A DNA stretch of 64,000 nucleotides from Quercus robur (Eukaryota; Streptophyta; Magnoliopsida; Fagales; Fagaceae), in contig NC_065538.1 in the NCBI RefSeq assembly GCF_932294415.1, positions 53,108,343 through 53,172,342 on the forward strand, read 5' to 3'. Within the stretch, counting starts at the first letter, position 1; each line of letters opens with the position of its first letter. This document shows positions 1-10,145 of this stretch, piece by piece. Both the position numbers and the translations under genes were made by a program. The notes under the pieces are model-generated. The model was given only the letters and a program-made list of their open reading frames with translations. It searched no databases and had not been told where the DNA came from.

Positions 1-27
1 TGTCACGGAATAGCCAAAGGGGGAGAT
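1..27 (+). other. 3' end of retrotransposon internal region with polypurine tract
   Basis: The purine-rich run at about 16-27 ends directly before a TG that opens a long terminal repeat. This is the arrangement of a polypurine tract priming plus-strand synthesis, so the element body lies to the left of the window. The tract resembles those of plant Ty1/copia (Sirevirus-like) elements, but with no coding sequence visible the superfamily is inferred. Confidence 0.6.
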
Positions 28-1137
28 TGTAAGGTTGAATTTATTCAACCATCTAATTGGCTTTATTCCGTGCCAAATTTGCTTGTAATTCAGCATTTAG
101 TAACCCTGTATTTAGGTGGGATTATTGTAAGGGTAGTGAGTGAGATAGAGTGAAGATTGCTCAAGAGTGTGCAAGAAAACAGAGTGTCGCGGCTGGGACT
201 CGCGGGTGGACTCGCGGCTTCAACCCGCCAGAAGATGCACACGTGCCAAGCATGCTGGAAGATGAACAGTCATGCTAGCTGGAGCACTACATGACAAAAC
301 AGGACAACTGGCCATACGGTTAACTCGCGACTGGATCTCGCGACTTGGTCAAGCCGCGAGGTCAAGCCACGAGCCACCCCTGTTTTGGAAAAACCTGACG
401 TTTCACATTCCTCTTCACTCCAGTATAAATACCCTTTTAACCCACGATTGAAAGAGAGCTTCCAGAGAGAATTTTGAGAGAGAAACCCTAAAGAAAAACC
501 AGATTGTTTCATCCACAATCTCTACCTTAGAGTCTCATCAAATTCCCTCACTCTCTTCCTCTCCATTGTCAAAACCTTGAGAGGCATTATACCAAACCTG
601 GTTCTCACCATTATCATCTCTGTGAGACAGTCGTTTGGAGTTCTGGGAAGCAGTTAGGAAGGAGCCAATCTTCATTGGTTGATGCTACGGTGTAGTAGCG
701 GAATCCGGAAAGCTAGAAAAGAAAAAGGTTCGGCGCAACCTCGTTGGAGCAAGAAGCTTGGAGGGCTTAGGTGCACTGGGTAGATTAGGCTTGGAGGGTC
801 TATTGCTGTCCTTGTATCCCAACTGTATTTTCTAGTGGATTGATTACCGCTTGGAGGGCGGCGGAGAGGTTTTTCGCCGAGGTCTTCGGTTTCCTCTTCG
901 ATAACACATCGGGTGTTATCTCTGTGTTTGCATCTTCCTTCCTCTCTATCTCTGCCTTTACATTATCTGCTGTGGTTTTATTTTGTTATGGCTTAGATAG
1001 TTTATAACCAATTTCATATTATAGCATATGTTAAGTTTCCGCACACTAGTTGTTTGACATATTGCTTGTGTTGGTTAAGTTGGTTTTTGGGGGTCTAAAC
1101 ATTCAATAGTGTTTTTGTACACGTTTTTGAACTTTCA
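28..1137 (+). mobile_element. 3' LTR of a probable Ty1/copia element
   Basis: A 1,110-bp LTR begins TGTAAGG and ends ACTTTCA, with a TATA box (TATAAAT) at 424-430. It is closely similar along its length to the solo LTR at 24905-26007, which fixes both ends. Several TCGCG-containing words around 180-375 can pair with each other. The preceding polypurine tract shows this is the 3' LTR of a plus-strand element. Sequence after 1137 is an unrelated gag fragment, so the copia element inserted into older gypsy DNA. The target duplication cannot be checked because the 5' LTR is outside the window. Confidence 0.85.
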
Positions 1138-1640
1138 TGTAGGAAGATGTCCTTCTATAGGGATAATCACCCTTCGCTTTGCCAGGTTTTCCCTGATAGT
1201 TTGACCGGTCCCGCGGCCACATGGTATGTGGGATTGGAAAAGACCTCTAGCTGGAGTGAAATGGCCAATGCTTTCCTGGAATACTACAGGTTCAACACCG
1301 AGATAACTCTCGACCATACAATCCTTATGAGAACAAAGAAGAAGAGTGGGGAATCTTTCTGAGAATATACCTAGAGGTGGCGTGTGCTAGCTGCACAAGT
1401 GCAACCCCCTATAATGGAAAATGAGATGATCAAATGGTTCATTGACAACCTTAAGCCTTCTTACTACATGAAGACTTTAGGAAAGGGCTGATGAGACAAG
1501 TATCAATACCAACCATCTGGCCAGCATGTGGAGGGTAGAGATTAAAGAGGAAGAGAGTATAAAAGAAGGAGGGGACAATGGGAGAAGGGGATCAAAAAAC
1601 AAAGAGAAAAACATTGTAACACCAAGAACCAACTTTGTAA
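1138..1640 (+). pseudogene. Degraded Ty3/gypsy gag fragment (Retrotrans_gag type)
   Basis: The frame from 1138 reads a capsid-like stretch with the family pattern LCQVFPDSLTGPA, then a tryptophan-tyrosine pair and a SWSEMANAFLEYY segment. These are typical of the Retrotrans_gag domain of plant gypsy elements. Stops interrupt it from 1360 onward, although the same frame continues with QVQPP and WFIDNLKPSYY, and a frame change follows near 1485. It differs clearly from the gag proteins of the other elements in this window. It begins exactly where the copia LTR ends, so it is probably the target of that insertion. It cannot produce a functional capsid. Confidence 0.65.
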
Positions 1641-1873
1641 TCAAACCTGAAAGAAATATATAAGAACTGATCTTCTCGAACTATGTTGAGGATGATTTTC
1701 TTCAGCATAAGCCTGTCTAGTTTCATTCACTTGTCATCTGGATCTACTTTAATGTTTGTCTGATTCATTAAAGCCCAGTTTTCCAACCCATTCTCTAAAA
1801 ATTCATTGTTTTAGGCTTTTTGGGCCAAAGTCCATCCACCTTTTGGGCTAAGGACTCAAATCTGGTCCTTACA
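1641..1873 (+). mobile_element. Remnant of element A 5' LTR (3' portion only)
   Basis: This stretch ends GGTCCTTACA immediately before a primer-binding-site-like sequence, the same junction seen at 54531/54532 in element D. Only about 230 bp look LTR-like, and the left limit is uncertain because the foreign gag fragment precedes it. The U3 part has therefore been lost or replaced. Confidence 0.45.
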
Positions 1874-1892
1874 ATTGGCGTCGTCTATGGGA
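1874..1892 (+). other. Primer-binding site of element A
   Basis: It reads ATTGGCGTCGTCTATGGGA. It is a mutated version of the sites at 52412-52429 (element C, minus strand) and 54532-54549 (element D). The shared TGGCRYCGT core resembles the PBS of Tat/Athila-lineage elements, where it pairs with a tRNA 3' end. Confidence 0.6.
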
Positions 1893-1925
1893 ATTATTGG
1901 TATGATAGTGAGTCTGACTTTCAAC

Positions 1926-2640
1926 GATGGTAGGTTCAGGTTCAAACTAGGCAGAATCCATGGGGTTTCAATGTCGAGATCACTTCTGTGATCTTGAGCA
2001 AAGGAGAGACCGAGAAGGGAGTGTGCATACTACCCATATTAGTAGGAGCCATTCTCGGGGTGGTGGCCACCTCTCCTATAAGAAAAATACCAAAGCCATG
2101 CAGCTGGAGATTGATCACCTAAATACCACGACTTGAGGAAGTTTTTGACTGGGAAGCCCGTTACCAGTGTACACCAGCTCATGGATCGGATTGATAAGTA
2201 TAAGAGGGTCGAGGAGTACCAACAACAAGGCAAAGGAAAGGGTAAGGTTATCTCCCAGGAGAGGAGGGATTTTAGGTCGGATCACTACAACAATAACAGA
2301 CCTCGGAAGGACTTTTTTGGGTAGTCTGGGCCTACAGTTTCTCAAAGGGTTAACACCGTGTTCCAAGAATCGGTGCATCAAGTTTTGGAGAAGATCAAGA
2401 ACAAGCCATACTTCAAATAGTCGAACAAGATGAGTGGAGACCCTTTAAGGCGCAACCAGAGTCTTCATTGCCAATACCGTTAGAAGTGGGGGCATACCAC
2501 TGAAGACTGCAGGACTCTTTGGAACCATCAGGAGCAACTGGTTAGGGAAGGAAGGTTACAACAGTTTTTCTTTCGTCCCAATGGGTAGGGAGACTAATCA
2601 AGGTCTAGGGCTTAGGGGAATGCTTCTTCAAGGTCCCCAA
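1926..2640 (+). pseudogene. gag: Element A gag, internally deleted
   Basis: The first part (1926-2110) matches the N-terminal basic, Arg/Ser-rich region of the element D gag, including REGSVHTTH. At about 2110 it jumps to the segment beginning RKFLTGKPVTSVHQLMDRID, which in D lies some 300 codons further on. The central capsid region is therefore deleted. A degenerate zinc-knuckle region follows near 2464-2510 (C-Q-Y-R, H-TTEDC), broken by a stop. There are several other in-frame stops. This is an old, inactive copy of the family also represented by C and D. Confidence 0.7.
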
Positions 2641-3287
2641 TAGGCACAATCAATGTCATCTTCGTTGCACCTAGGAGAACTGGTTCTCAACCCTATAGGG
2701 TAATGTCTGTAGCTTGGCTTCTAGCTGAGGACTCTAATTTTGAGCTGAAGAGGGCTAAAATGGAGATTCGACCGGCGCTGAGTTTTTCGGATGAAGATAA
2801 GATTGGAATCATCCAACCACATGATGATGCTTTGGTGATAACCCTCAAAATAGAAGGGTATGATGTGAAGAGGGTAATGGTAGATCAGGGCAGTGATGCA
2901 GAGATTATGTACCCTGACTTGTATAGAGGACTGAGCTTGAAGCCTGAAAATCTGACAGCCTATAATTCACCTTTAGTGAGTTTTGATGGGAAAGTTGTCA
3001 CCCCAAAGGGCTAGATTAGGTTGCCCATATAGGCAGGCTCAAAGGTGGTTGAAATGGACTTTATTGTAGTGGACACGTATTCTCTCTACACGGCCATAGT
3101 GGCCAGACCCTGGCTTTATGCCCTGTGGGCTGTTTCTTCAACTTTGCATCAGAAAGTGAAGTATCCATCTAGGGACTGGATTAAGGAGCTGGTAGGAAGT
3201 CAGTCCATGGCTAGGCAATGTCTTGTGTCTGCAATTTTCCATCAGCCTGCATCTAAGTCCTTAGCCTCTGCCAAGGGAGGTTTATAG
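2641..3287 (+). pseudogene. Element A aspartic protease region
   Basis: The frame runs through GTINVIF and into a retropepsin-like region with the active-site motif DQGS at 2883-2894, within MVDQGSDAEIMYPDLY. It continues past stops at about 3013 and 3031 through MDFIVVDTYSLYTAIVARPWL, and ends at the TAG at 3285-3287. The stop at 3013 (after PKG) is shared with element D but not C. The terminal TAG is present at the same place in all three copies and is followed by CAG TCA. The same frame then continues toward reverse transcriptase. Confidence 0.75.
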
Positions 3288-5905
3288 CAGTCAAAGTCTC
3301 CAGTGTTACCTGTTGATGGGCCAGCCAAGGATACGAAATGTGAGAACTTAGAGAAGTTTGATCTAGGCAATGACCCAGAGAAGTTTTTCTAGGTTAGGGC
3401 TTAGCTACCGCCTCGGGAAAAGGAGGAATTGGTGGAGTTTCTCAAGACGAACATTGATGTCTTCGCTTGGAATGCCTATGAAGCTCCGGGGGTGGATCCA
3501 AGCTTCATCTACCATCATTTAAATGTTAATCCATCTGTCACCCCCAAGAAACAACCAACTTGGCGCTCATCTAAGGATCATTTTGACGTTGTTAAAGACG
3601 AGGTGATGAAGCTTAAGCAGGCTAGGGCTATTAAGGAGGTGTTCTACCCTGAATGGCTGGCTAATACAATGGTGGTAAAGAAGAACACTGGGAAGTGGCG
3701 TGTATGTGTAGATTTTACAGACTTGATCAAAGCTTGCCCAAAGGACCCTTTCCCCATGCCTCGAATTGATCAACTGGTGGACGCAACTGTGGGCCATCCT
3801 CGGATGAGCTTCTTGGAGCCTTTCAAGGGTACCATCACATACCTTTAGCTTTGGACGATTAAGAGAGGACAGCTTTTGTCACTCCTATTGGAAATTACTA
3901 TTACAAAGTGATGCCCTTTGGTTTGAAGAACGTAGGGGCTACCTACCAGAGGATGATGACTAGGATGTTTGAGCCACAGTTGAGGAAAACATCGAGATTT
4001 ATATAGACGATATGGTGGTAAAAAGTAAGGCAGAGTCCAAGCACATTAATGACCTCGGGAATATCTTTGAGATCTTGAGGAAACACAAGCTGCGTCTTAA
4101 TGCTTCTAAGTGCTTTTTTGGTATTGGATCAAGAAAGTTCTTGGGGTACATGGTTACACACCACAAAATTGAAGTTAACTCTGACCTGATTAAAGCAATC
4201 AACAATTTGCAACCACCTCGGAACCCCAAAGAGGTCTAGAGGCTAATAGGGATGACCGCTGCTTTAAACTGATTCATCTCTCGATCAGCAGACAGGTGTA
4301 GGCCTTTTTTTCAATTGTTGAACAAGTGGAAAGGATTTGAGTGGACTGAGGAGTGTGTTTTGGCATTCCAGTAGTTGAAGGAATATTTATCTTGGCCACC
4401 CATTATGTCCAGACCCGAGATAGATGAGGTTTTGTTTGCCTATATTGTCATGGTTCCCCATGCAGTAAGCTTGGTGTTGATATAGGTTGATAGCAGTATG
4501 CAGAGGTCGGTTTATTACGTGAGCAAGTCATTACATGAGGCCGAGGTTCGTTACTTACCATTGGAGAAGGCCATTCTGGCAGTGGTGCATGCTACATGTA
4601 AGCTCCCCCACTATTTCCAATCACACACGGTTGTTGTTCTAACCCAGCTCCCACTTAGATCTCTACTTCGGAGCATTGTCTATACAGGGAGAATTGCAAA
4701 GTGGGGTACGATCCTAGGGGCCTTTGATATCAAATACATGCCTCGCACCTCTGTCAAGGGTCAGGTCCTCGTCGACCTGGTAGCTGAGTTTGCTGAAACC
4801 CCATTAGAAGAGAAAATAGAGGAACAAAACATGGGTGAAAAATCGGTTGGTGCAATCTCACTACAAGAACCTCTATCCTGGAAGGTCTACATTGATGGTG
4901 CAGTGAATCATAGAGGATCTGGAGTGGGGCTAGTGATGGTATCCCCAGAGAGGATCACAATTGAGAAATCCTTGAGATTGGACTTCTCGGCCACAAACAA
5001 TGAAACTGAATATGAAGCTCTACTGGTAGGGATGACCATGGTTCAAAAAATGGGTGGAAAAACAGTGAAGGTATTCTCTGATTCGAGGTTGGTTGTGGGC
5101 CAAGTTCAGGGAGAGTTGGAAGCCAGAGATCCCAGGATGCAGGAATACTTGAGCTAGGTTAGACATTTACAATCTGGGTTTAAGTCTTTTAATTTATCAC
5201 ATGTTCCTTGAAATAGAAATACACATGCGTACTCCCTTGCCACACTAGCAACCTCTTTGGCACAAAGTTTACCTCGAGTAATCCTTGTGGAGGACTTATG
5301 TAAACCTATTGAGGTAAGAGCAAGTATGGTTCATGCTCATCAAATAAAGGTGGATCCTAGCTAGATGGACTCTATTGTATTATCCCTTAAGGAAGATGTT
5401 TTGCCCGATAATAGGTCTGAGGCTGACAAGGTATGAAGGAAGGCTCTTCGGTTTTGGTTGTCTGAGGACCAAAAGTTGTATAAGAGGTCCTTTTCTGGCC
5501 CATATCTACTATGCATACACCTAGAAGCAGTTGAGCTACTCCTGGAAGAATTACATGAAGGAATCTGTGGAAGCCACACGGGGGGTAGATCTTTATCTCA
5601 CAGGGCCCTCACACAAGGCTATTGGTGGTCAAATATGCAGATAGAAGCACAAGACTATGTGAATAAGTGTGACCAATGCCAGAGATTTGCCCCAAACATT
5701 CACCAACTTGGAGGGGTCCTTAATCCTTTGTTTGGTCCTTGGCCTTTCACTTAATGGGGCTTGGATATTGTAGGGCTTTTCCCTAAAGCAGCAGAGAATA
5801 AAAGATATTTATTGGTTGGCACAAATTACTTCACCAAGTGGGTTGAAGCGGAACCATTGGAAAATATCAAGGATGTGGATGCCAAAAAGTTTGTTTGGAA
5901 GAATC
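3288..5905 (+). pseudogene. pol: Element A pol: RT, RNase H, second RNase H, truncated integrase
   Basis: RT begins near 3429 (FLKTNIDVFAW), with the KWRVCVDF and FPMPRIDQLVDATVGHP blocks. The first catalytic Asp block is changed to LEPFKG. A one-base loss near 3985 shifts the frame just before YIDDM (4000-4014). The RT-linked RNase H spans about 4400-4790. A second RNase H domain follows (VYIDGAVNHRGSGVGLV near 4885, then NNETEYEALL), a hallmark of the Tat lineage. The integrase zinc-binding region is near 5530-5700 (CDQCQRFAP), and the core starts WGLDIVG at 5757. The protein stops after KKFVWKN, where the 605-bp array begins. Many stops and a frameshift make it inactive. Confidence 0.85.
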
Positions 5906-6041
5906 ATCCTTCAGAAGTATCTCAACTTTCATCACTGTTAATCTATTCTTCATAAAAAGAAAAAGTGTCATTACAATCTAAGCTTGACTTGAGATATTTG
6001 GTGGCAACCTTGTATCTCCCAACCTTCACTACCACATAAGG

Positions 6042-6073
6042 AATTCCTATACTTTACCAAAAGTATAGGAATT
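6042..6073. repeat. Perfect 14-bp inverted repeat with 4-nt loop (first of five)
   Basis: AATTCCTATACTTT (6042-6055), loop ACCA, then the exact reverse complement (6060-6073). The same hairpin recurs at 6647-6678, 7253-7284, 7856-7887 and 9921-9952, once per unit, always beside an A/G-rich tract. On the minus strand it lies just upstream of the C2-like coding segment. Confidence 0.85.
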
Positions 6074-6226
6074 GAGAAAAAGAAAAAAGAAAAAAAAAAC
6101 ACATAGATGGCATTGTTGAAGTTTGCTGAGAATTTTAGATAACTGCTCATATTTGAAGTTTTCTAAGTACATGAGAAGAGGTGCTTAATTCATCTTGCAA
6201 AAAATATATTCTCTTAGTTGCAGTAG

Positions 6227-6652
6227 TTAATGACACCCAATGAACATGATTGGTTGTAATTTATGTTCCTTTGAATAGATAAAAGGAATGCAACACGTAT
6301 CAATAGATGAATTTGAATGCCAAGAACTAGCAAACTCTGCATCGGCTTGAGTCCCCATCCAGTAGGCCAGATTAACCTCCATATTTATGTTCCTATTATT
6401 TCTATCCTTTAATGCATACTAATAGAGTGCATATGAAGTACCAAATGAATCATACAGAAAAGCATCGAAAATCAGCAAAGAAACTTTGCCAATGGTGATG
6501 GCAACCTCATCCTTTAGAAGTATCTCAACTTCTTCATCACTGTTAATTTATTCTCCCTTGAAAGCAAAAGTTTCATTACAATATAAGCTTGACTTGAGAT
6601 ATTTGGTGGCAACCTTGTATCTCCCAACCTTCACTACCACATAAGGAATTCC
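6227..6652 (-). pseudogene. MCTP-type C2-domain gene fragment, array copy 1
   Basis: Read on the minus strand, the unit opens with a PYVVVKVGRYKVATKYL-like C2 strand, runs through a KDEVAITIGKVSLLISD-like strand and an APYWYALKDR-like strand, and ends with a MGTQADAEF / WHSDSA-like block before a stop. The last two blocks resemble the end of a C2 domain in plant MCTP proteins (multiple C2 domains and a C-terminal transmembrane region; QUIRKY/FTIP family), where MGTQADEAF and WHSDA recur. This copy has frame breaks. The identification rests on recalled family motifs. It is a gene piece without the TM region, so no function is expected. Confidence 0.55.
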
Positions 6653-6826
6653 TATACTTTACCAAAAGTATAGGAATTGAGAGGAAAAAAAAAAAAAAAC
6701 ACATAGATGGCATTGTTGAAGTTTGCTGAGAATTTTAGATAACTGTTCCAATTTAAAGTTTTCTAAGTACGTGAGAAGAGGTGCTTCATTCGTCTTGAAA
6801 AAAATATATTCTCTTGGTTGCAGTAA

Positions 6827-7258
6827 TTAATGGCACCCAATGAACATGATTGGTTGCAGTTTATGTTCCTTTGAATAGGTAAAAGGATTGCAACATGTAT
6901 AAATAGGTGAATCCAAATGCCAAGAACTAGCAAACTCTGCATTGGTTTGAGTCCCCATCCAGCCATCCAGTAGGTCAGATTAACCTCCATATTTATGTTC
7001 CTATTATTTCTATCCTTTAATGCATACTAGTAAGGTACATATGAAGTACCAAATGAATCATACCAAAAAGCATCGAAGATCAACAAAGACACTTTGCCAA
7101 TGGTGATGGCAACCCCATCCTGCAGAATTATCTCAACTTTCGTCACTGCTAATCTATTCTTCCTTAAAAGAAAAAGTTTCATTACAATCTAAGCTTGACT
7201 TGAGATATTTGGTGGCAACCTTGTATCTCCCAACCTTCACTACCATATATGGAATTCC
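6827..7258 (-). pseudogene. MCTP-type C2-domain gene fragment, array copy 2
   Basis: This is the second unit of the array, with the same C2-like blocks as copy 1. It carries a short direct duplication near 6957-6970 (CCATCCAG repeated) in the MGTQADAEF region, which shifts the frame. It is bounded by the inverted repeats at 6647-6678 and 7253-7284. Confidence 0.5.
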
Positions 7259-7436
7259 TATACTTTACCAAAAGTATAGGAATTGAGAAAAAGAAAAAAA
7301 GAAAAAAAACACATAGATGGCATTGTTGAAGTTTGCTGAGAATTTTAGATAATTGCTCCTATTTGAAGTTTTCTAAGTACATGAGAAGAGGTGCTTAATT
7401 CGTCTCGCAAAAAATATATTCTCTTGGTTGCAGTAG

Positions 7437-7861
7437 TTAATGGCACTCAATGAACATGATTGGTTGTAGTTTATGTTCCTTTGAACGGATAAAAGGAATG
7501 CAACATGTATCAATAGCTGAATTTGAATGCCAAGAACTAGCAAACTCTGCATCGGCTTGAGTCCCCATCTAGTAGGCCAAATTAACCTCCATATTATGTT
7601 CCTATTATTTCTATCCTTTAATGCATACCAATAGGGTGCATATAAAGTACCAAATGAATCATATAGAAAAGCATCAGAGATTAGCAAAGAAACTTTGCCA
7701 ATGGTGATGGCAACCCCATGCTTCAGAAGTATCTCAACTTCTTCATCACTGTTAATCTATTCTTCCTTGAAAGCAAAAGTTTCATTACAATCTAAGCTTG
7801 ACTTGAGATATTTGGTGGCAACCTTGTATCTCCCAACCTTCACTACCACATAAGGAATTCC
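7437..7861 (-). pseudogene. MCTP-type C2-domain gene fragment, array copy 3
   Basis: Third unit. The minus-strand frame reads LISDAFLYDSF then YAPYWYALKDRNNRN, and changes frame before the MGTQADAEF block (one base lost near 7591). It abuts the inverted repeat at 7856-7887. Beyond that the Pack-MULE interrupts the next unit. Confidence 0.5.
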
Positions 7862-8017
7862 TATACTTTACCAAAAGTATAGGAATTGAGAGGGGAAAAA
7901 AAAAAAAAAAAACAAAACACATAGATGGCATTGTTGAAGTTTGTTGAGAATTTTAGATAACTGTTCCAATTTGAAGTTTTCTAAATACGTGAGAAGAGGT
8001 GCTTTATTCGCCTTGCA

Positions 8018-8026
8018 AAAAATATA
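8018..8026. repeat. Left 9-bp target-site duplication of Pack-MULE
   Basis: AAAAATATA at 8018-8026 is repeated at 9499-9507. Nine-base duplications are characteristic of Mutator-like transposons. Removing the element leaves a sequence matching the neighbouring 605-bp units. Confidence 0.85.
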
Positions 8027-9498
8027 AGCGAAAACCACATTTTTGTCCTTACATTTTCACGTGATTCTCACTTTGGTCCCTATCTTTTATTTTCACCGCT
8101 TTTACTCCCTATTTAGAAAAACGCCATCCATTTTTGTTCTTTCCGTCAATGCCCTAACGGCAAAGTCCTACGTGGCAAACGAAACTATTAAAATAATAAT
8201 AAATTTTTTTATTTTAGCATTAAAAAATGCCACGTCAGCATCTGAATTAAAAAAAATAATTTATTAATTTTACCCAAATAAAAAAATTAAAAATAGAAAT
8301 AAAATCCAAAAATCATATGAATTGAGATCTAAGTGTGTCTTGAACAAGAACAATAAGAACATAAACCCAGATCTATGAACACAAAATTAAAATCCAAAAA
8401 TCACTAATAACTCAAAAAATTAAAACCCAGATCAGATTAGATCTCTGACTAGGCCGATGCAGATCAGATCTCTTATTTGAATTCAGCTTATGATAAGGAG
8501 ACCTGTTAGCTCCATTGTTTTGTCCTCTGCTTCCATCAATGATTGAACCTCTTTGCTGGCTCGGTTCCAGGGTTCCAATGTACAGAAAATTTGAGGGTGG
8601 GACAGAGTTGTTGTTGTTATCTCTGGAACTTCCTCCAACAAGCATTTGAGCTTGAGACTCATGTGGGTGCTTTGCACGGTGGCGGTAGAGAAAGAGCAAG
8701 TGCGGAGAGCATTCCTAGAGTGACAATTCTTACTGAGATTGCGATTGCCACTGTTTTCGTTTGCTTTGTTGGCTGTGTTGTTGCCACTGGGACTGGCATG
8801 GTTCCATTGGATGGTGAAGGTGGTGTTTGACTCTGATTGGGGTTGGTCCTCCATTGTGGAAAAATGGGTACCCCGAGCTCGACACACTTGAGCTGTCTGA
8901 TGGCACCGTCGGTGGTTGTGGTGATGGTGGTGGAATTGAGTCTGTTCCAGGTGGTGGTGCCGAACCTTCTGGGAACAATGGTTGGTGCCGAATTCTCCTG
9001 TGAGTTTCAACTCCATTTCTAGTTGAGTTTAGAATATTAGTAATAGTAGCAACAACAACCCATTTTGGAGAATTATGATGAGCTCTCATTGTGAAGAATT
9101 TTTCTTTTCTTTTAATTTTTTGAGTTATTTGTGATTTTTGGATTTTAATTTTGTGTTCTTAGATATGGGTTTGTGTTCTTGTTGTTCTTAGATCCCAATT
9201 CATGTGATTTCTGGTTTTTATTTCTGTTTTTAATTTTTTTTATTTAGTTAAAATTAATAAATTAATTTTTTTTTTTAATTTAGATGCTGACATGGAATTT
9301 TTTAATGCCAAAATAAAAATTTTTATTATTATTTTAATAGTTCTGCCTGCCACGTAGAACTTTGCCATTAGGGCACTGATAGAAATGACTAAAATGGATA
9401 GCATTTTTCTAAATAGGGAGTAAAAGCGGTGAAAATAAAAGATAGAGACCAAAGTGGGAATCGTGTGAAAATGTAGGGACGGAAATGTGGTTTTCGCC
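8027..9498. mobile_element. Non-autonomous Mutator-like element carrying host-gene sequence (Pack-MULE)
   Basis: The element is 1,472 bp with long terminal inverted repeats of roughly 390-400 bp (8027-8425 and 9110-9498). They begin (G)GCGAAAACCACAT and are followed by a TTTTGGTCCC-type sequence common in plant MULEs. A 9-bp duplication flanks it. The region between the TIRs (about 8440-9089) is not transposase but a minus-strand formin-like gene piece, so movement would need transposase supplied in trans. It inserted after the 605-bp array had formed, because only one unit is interrupted. Confidence 0.85.
8440..9089 (-). pseudogene. Captured N-terminal fragment of a plant class I formin
   Basis: From the ATG at 9089-9087 the frame reads a short hydrophobic N-terminus and then [18 protein letters not shown], like the post-signal HQPLFP proline-rich ectodomain of group I formins. 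After frame changes come a transmembrane-like stretch with GMLSALAL (about 8705-8760), then [14 protein letters not shown], a LVGG block, PPSNFLYIGTLEPS and SPYHKLNSNKRSDL. These match, in order, the juxtamembrane and cytosolic N-terminal region of formins, which nucleate actin at the plasma membrane. The FH1 and FH2 domains are absent. At least two frameshifts separate the blocks. It fills the space between the MULE TIRs exactly. Confidence 0.75.
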
Positions 9499-9507
9499 AA
9501 AAATATA
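9499..9507. repeat. Right 9-bp target-site duplication of Pack-MULE
   Basis: AAAAATATA, identical to 8018-8026. Confidence 0.85.
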
Positions 9508-9525
9508 TTATCTTGATTGCAGTAG

Positions 9526-9926
9526 TTAATGGCACCCAATGAACATGATTGGTTGCAGTTTATGTTCCTTTGAATGGGTAAAAGGAATGCAACACATATC
9601 AATAGCTGAATCTGAATGCCAAGAATTATCAAACTCTGCATCGACTTGAGCCCCCATCCTATAGGTCAGATTAACCTCTCCTTTAATGCATACCAATAGG
9701 GTGCATATGAAGTACCAAATGAATCATACCGAAAAGCATCGGAGATTAGCAAAGAAACTTTGTCAATGGTGATGGCAACCTCATCCTTCAGAAGTATCTT
9801 AACTTCTTCATCACTATTAATCTGTTCTTCTTTGATAGAAAAAGTTTCATTACAATCTAAGCTTGACTTGAGATATTTGGTGGCAACCTTGTATCTCCCA
9901 ACCTTCACTACCACAAAAGGAATTCC
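9526..9926 (-). pseudogene. MCTP-type C2-domain gene fragment, array copy 4
   Basis: This copy has the longest open stretch of the array (about 82 codons at 9666-9914), reading VVKVGRYKVATKYLKSSLD and continuing through AITIDKVSLLISDAF to APYWYALKERL. About 30 bp present in the other copies are deleted near 9680, removing the NMEV-like linker before the MGTQADAEF block. It is the copy adjoining the Pack-MULE, whose right target duplication ends at 9507. Confidence 0.55.
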
Positions 9927-10145
9927 TATACTTTACCAAAAGTATAGGAATTGAGAAAAAGAAAAAAAGAAAAAAGAAAAAAAACACATAGATGGCATTG
10001 TTGAAGTTTGCTGAGAATTTTAGATAACTGATCCTATTTGAAGTTTTCTACGTACGTGAGAAAAGGTGCTTCATTCGTCTTGCAAAAAATATATTCTCTT
10101 GGTTGCAGTAGCTAATGGAACCCAATGAACAAAATTGGTTGAAGT

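Larger units (their letters stand above)
5906..10145. repeat. Tandem array of about 605-bp units (five partial or full copies)
   Basis: A marker sequence (AGCTTGACTTGAGATATTTGG) recurs at 5981, 6586, 7192, 7795 and 9860. The spacings are 605, 606 and 603 bp; the last interval is 2,065 bp because a 1,472-bp transposon sits inside that unit. Each unit holds a degenerate minus-strand C2-domain-like coding segment, a perfect 14-bp inverted repeat, and an A-rich tract. The left edge cuts element A inside integrase; the right edge meets unrelated AT-rich DNA, and element A does not resume. This is therefore not a simple insertion with both flanks kept. Confidence 0.9.

Noticed and set aside
8543..9022. 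Two plus-strand open frames inside the Pack-MULE
   Set aside because: They lie antisense to the formin-like blocks and show no motif of their own.
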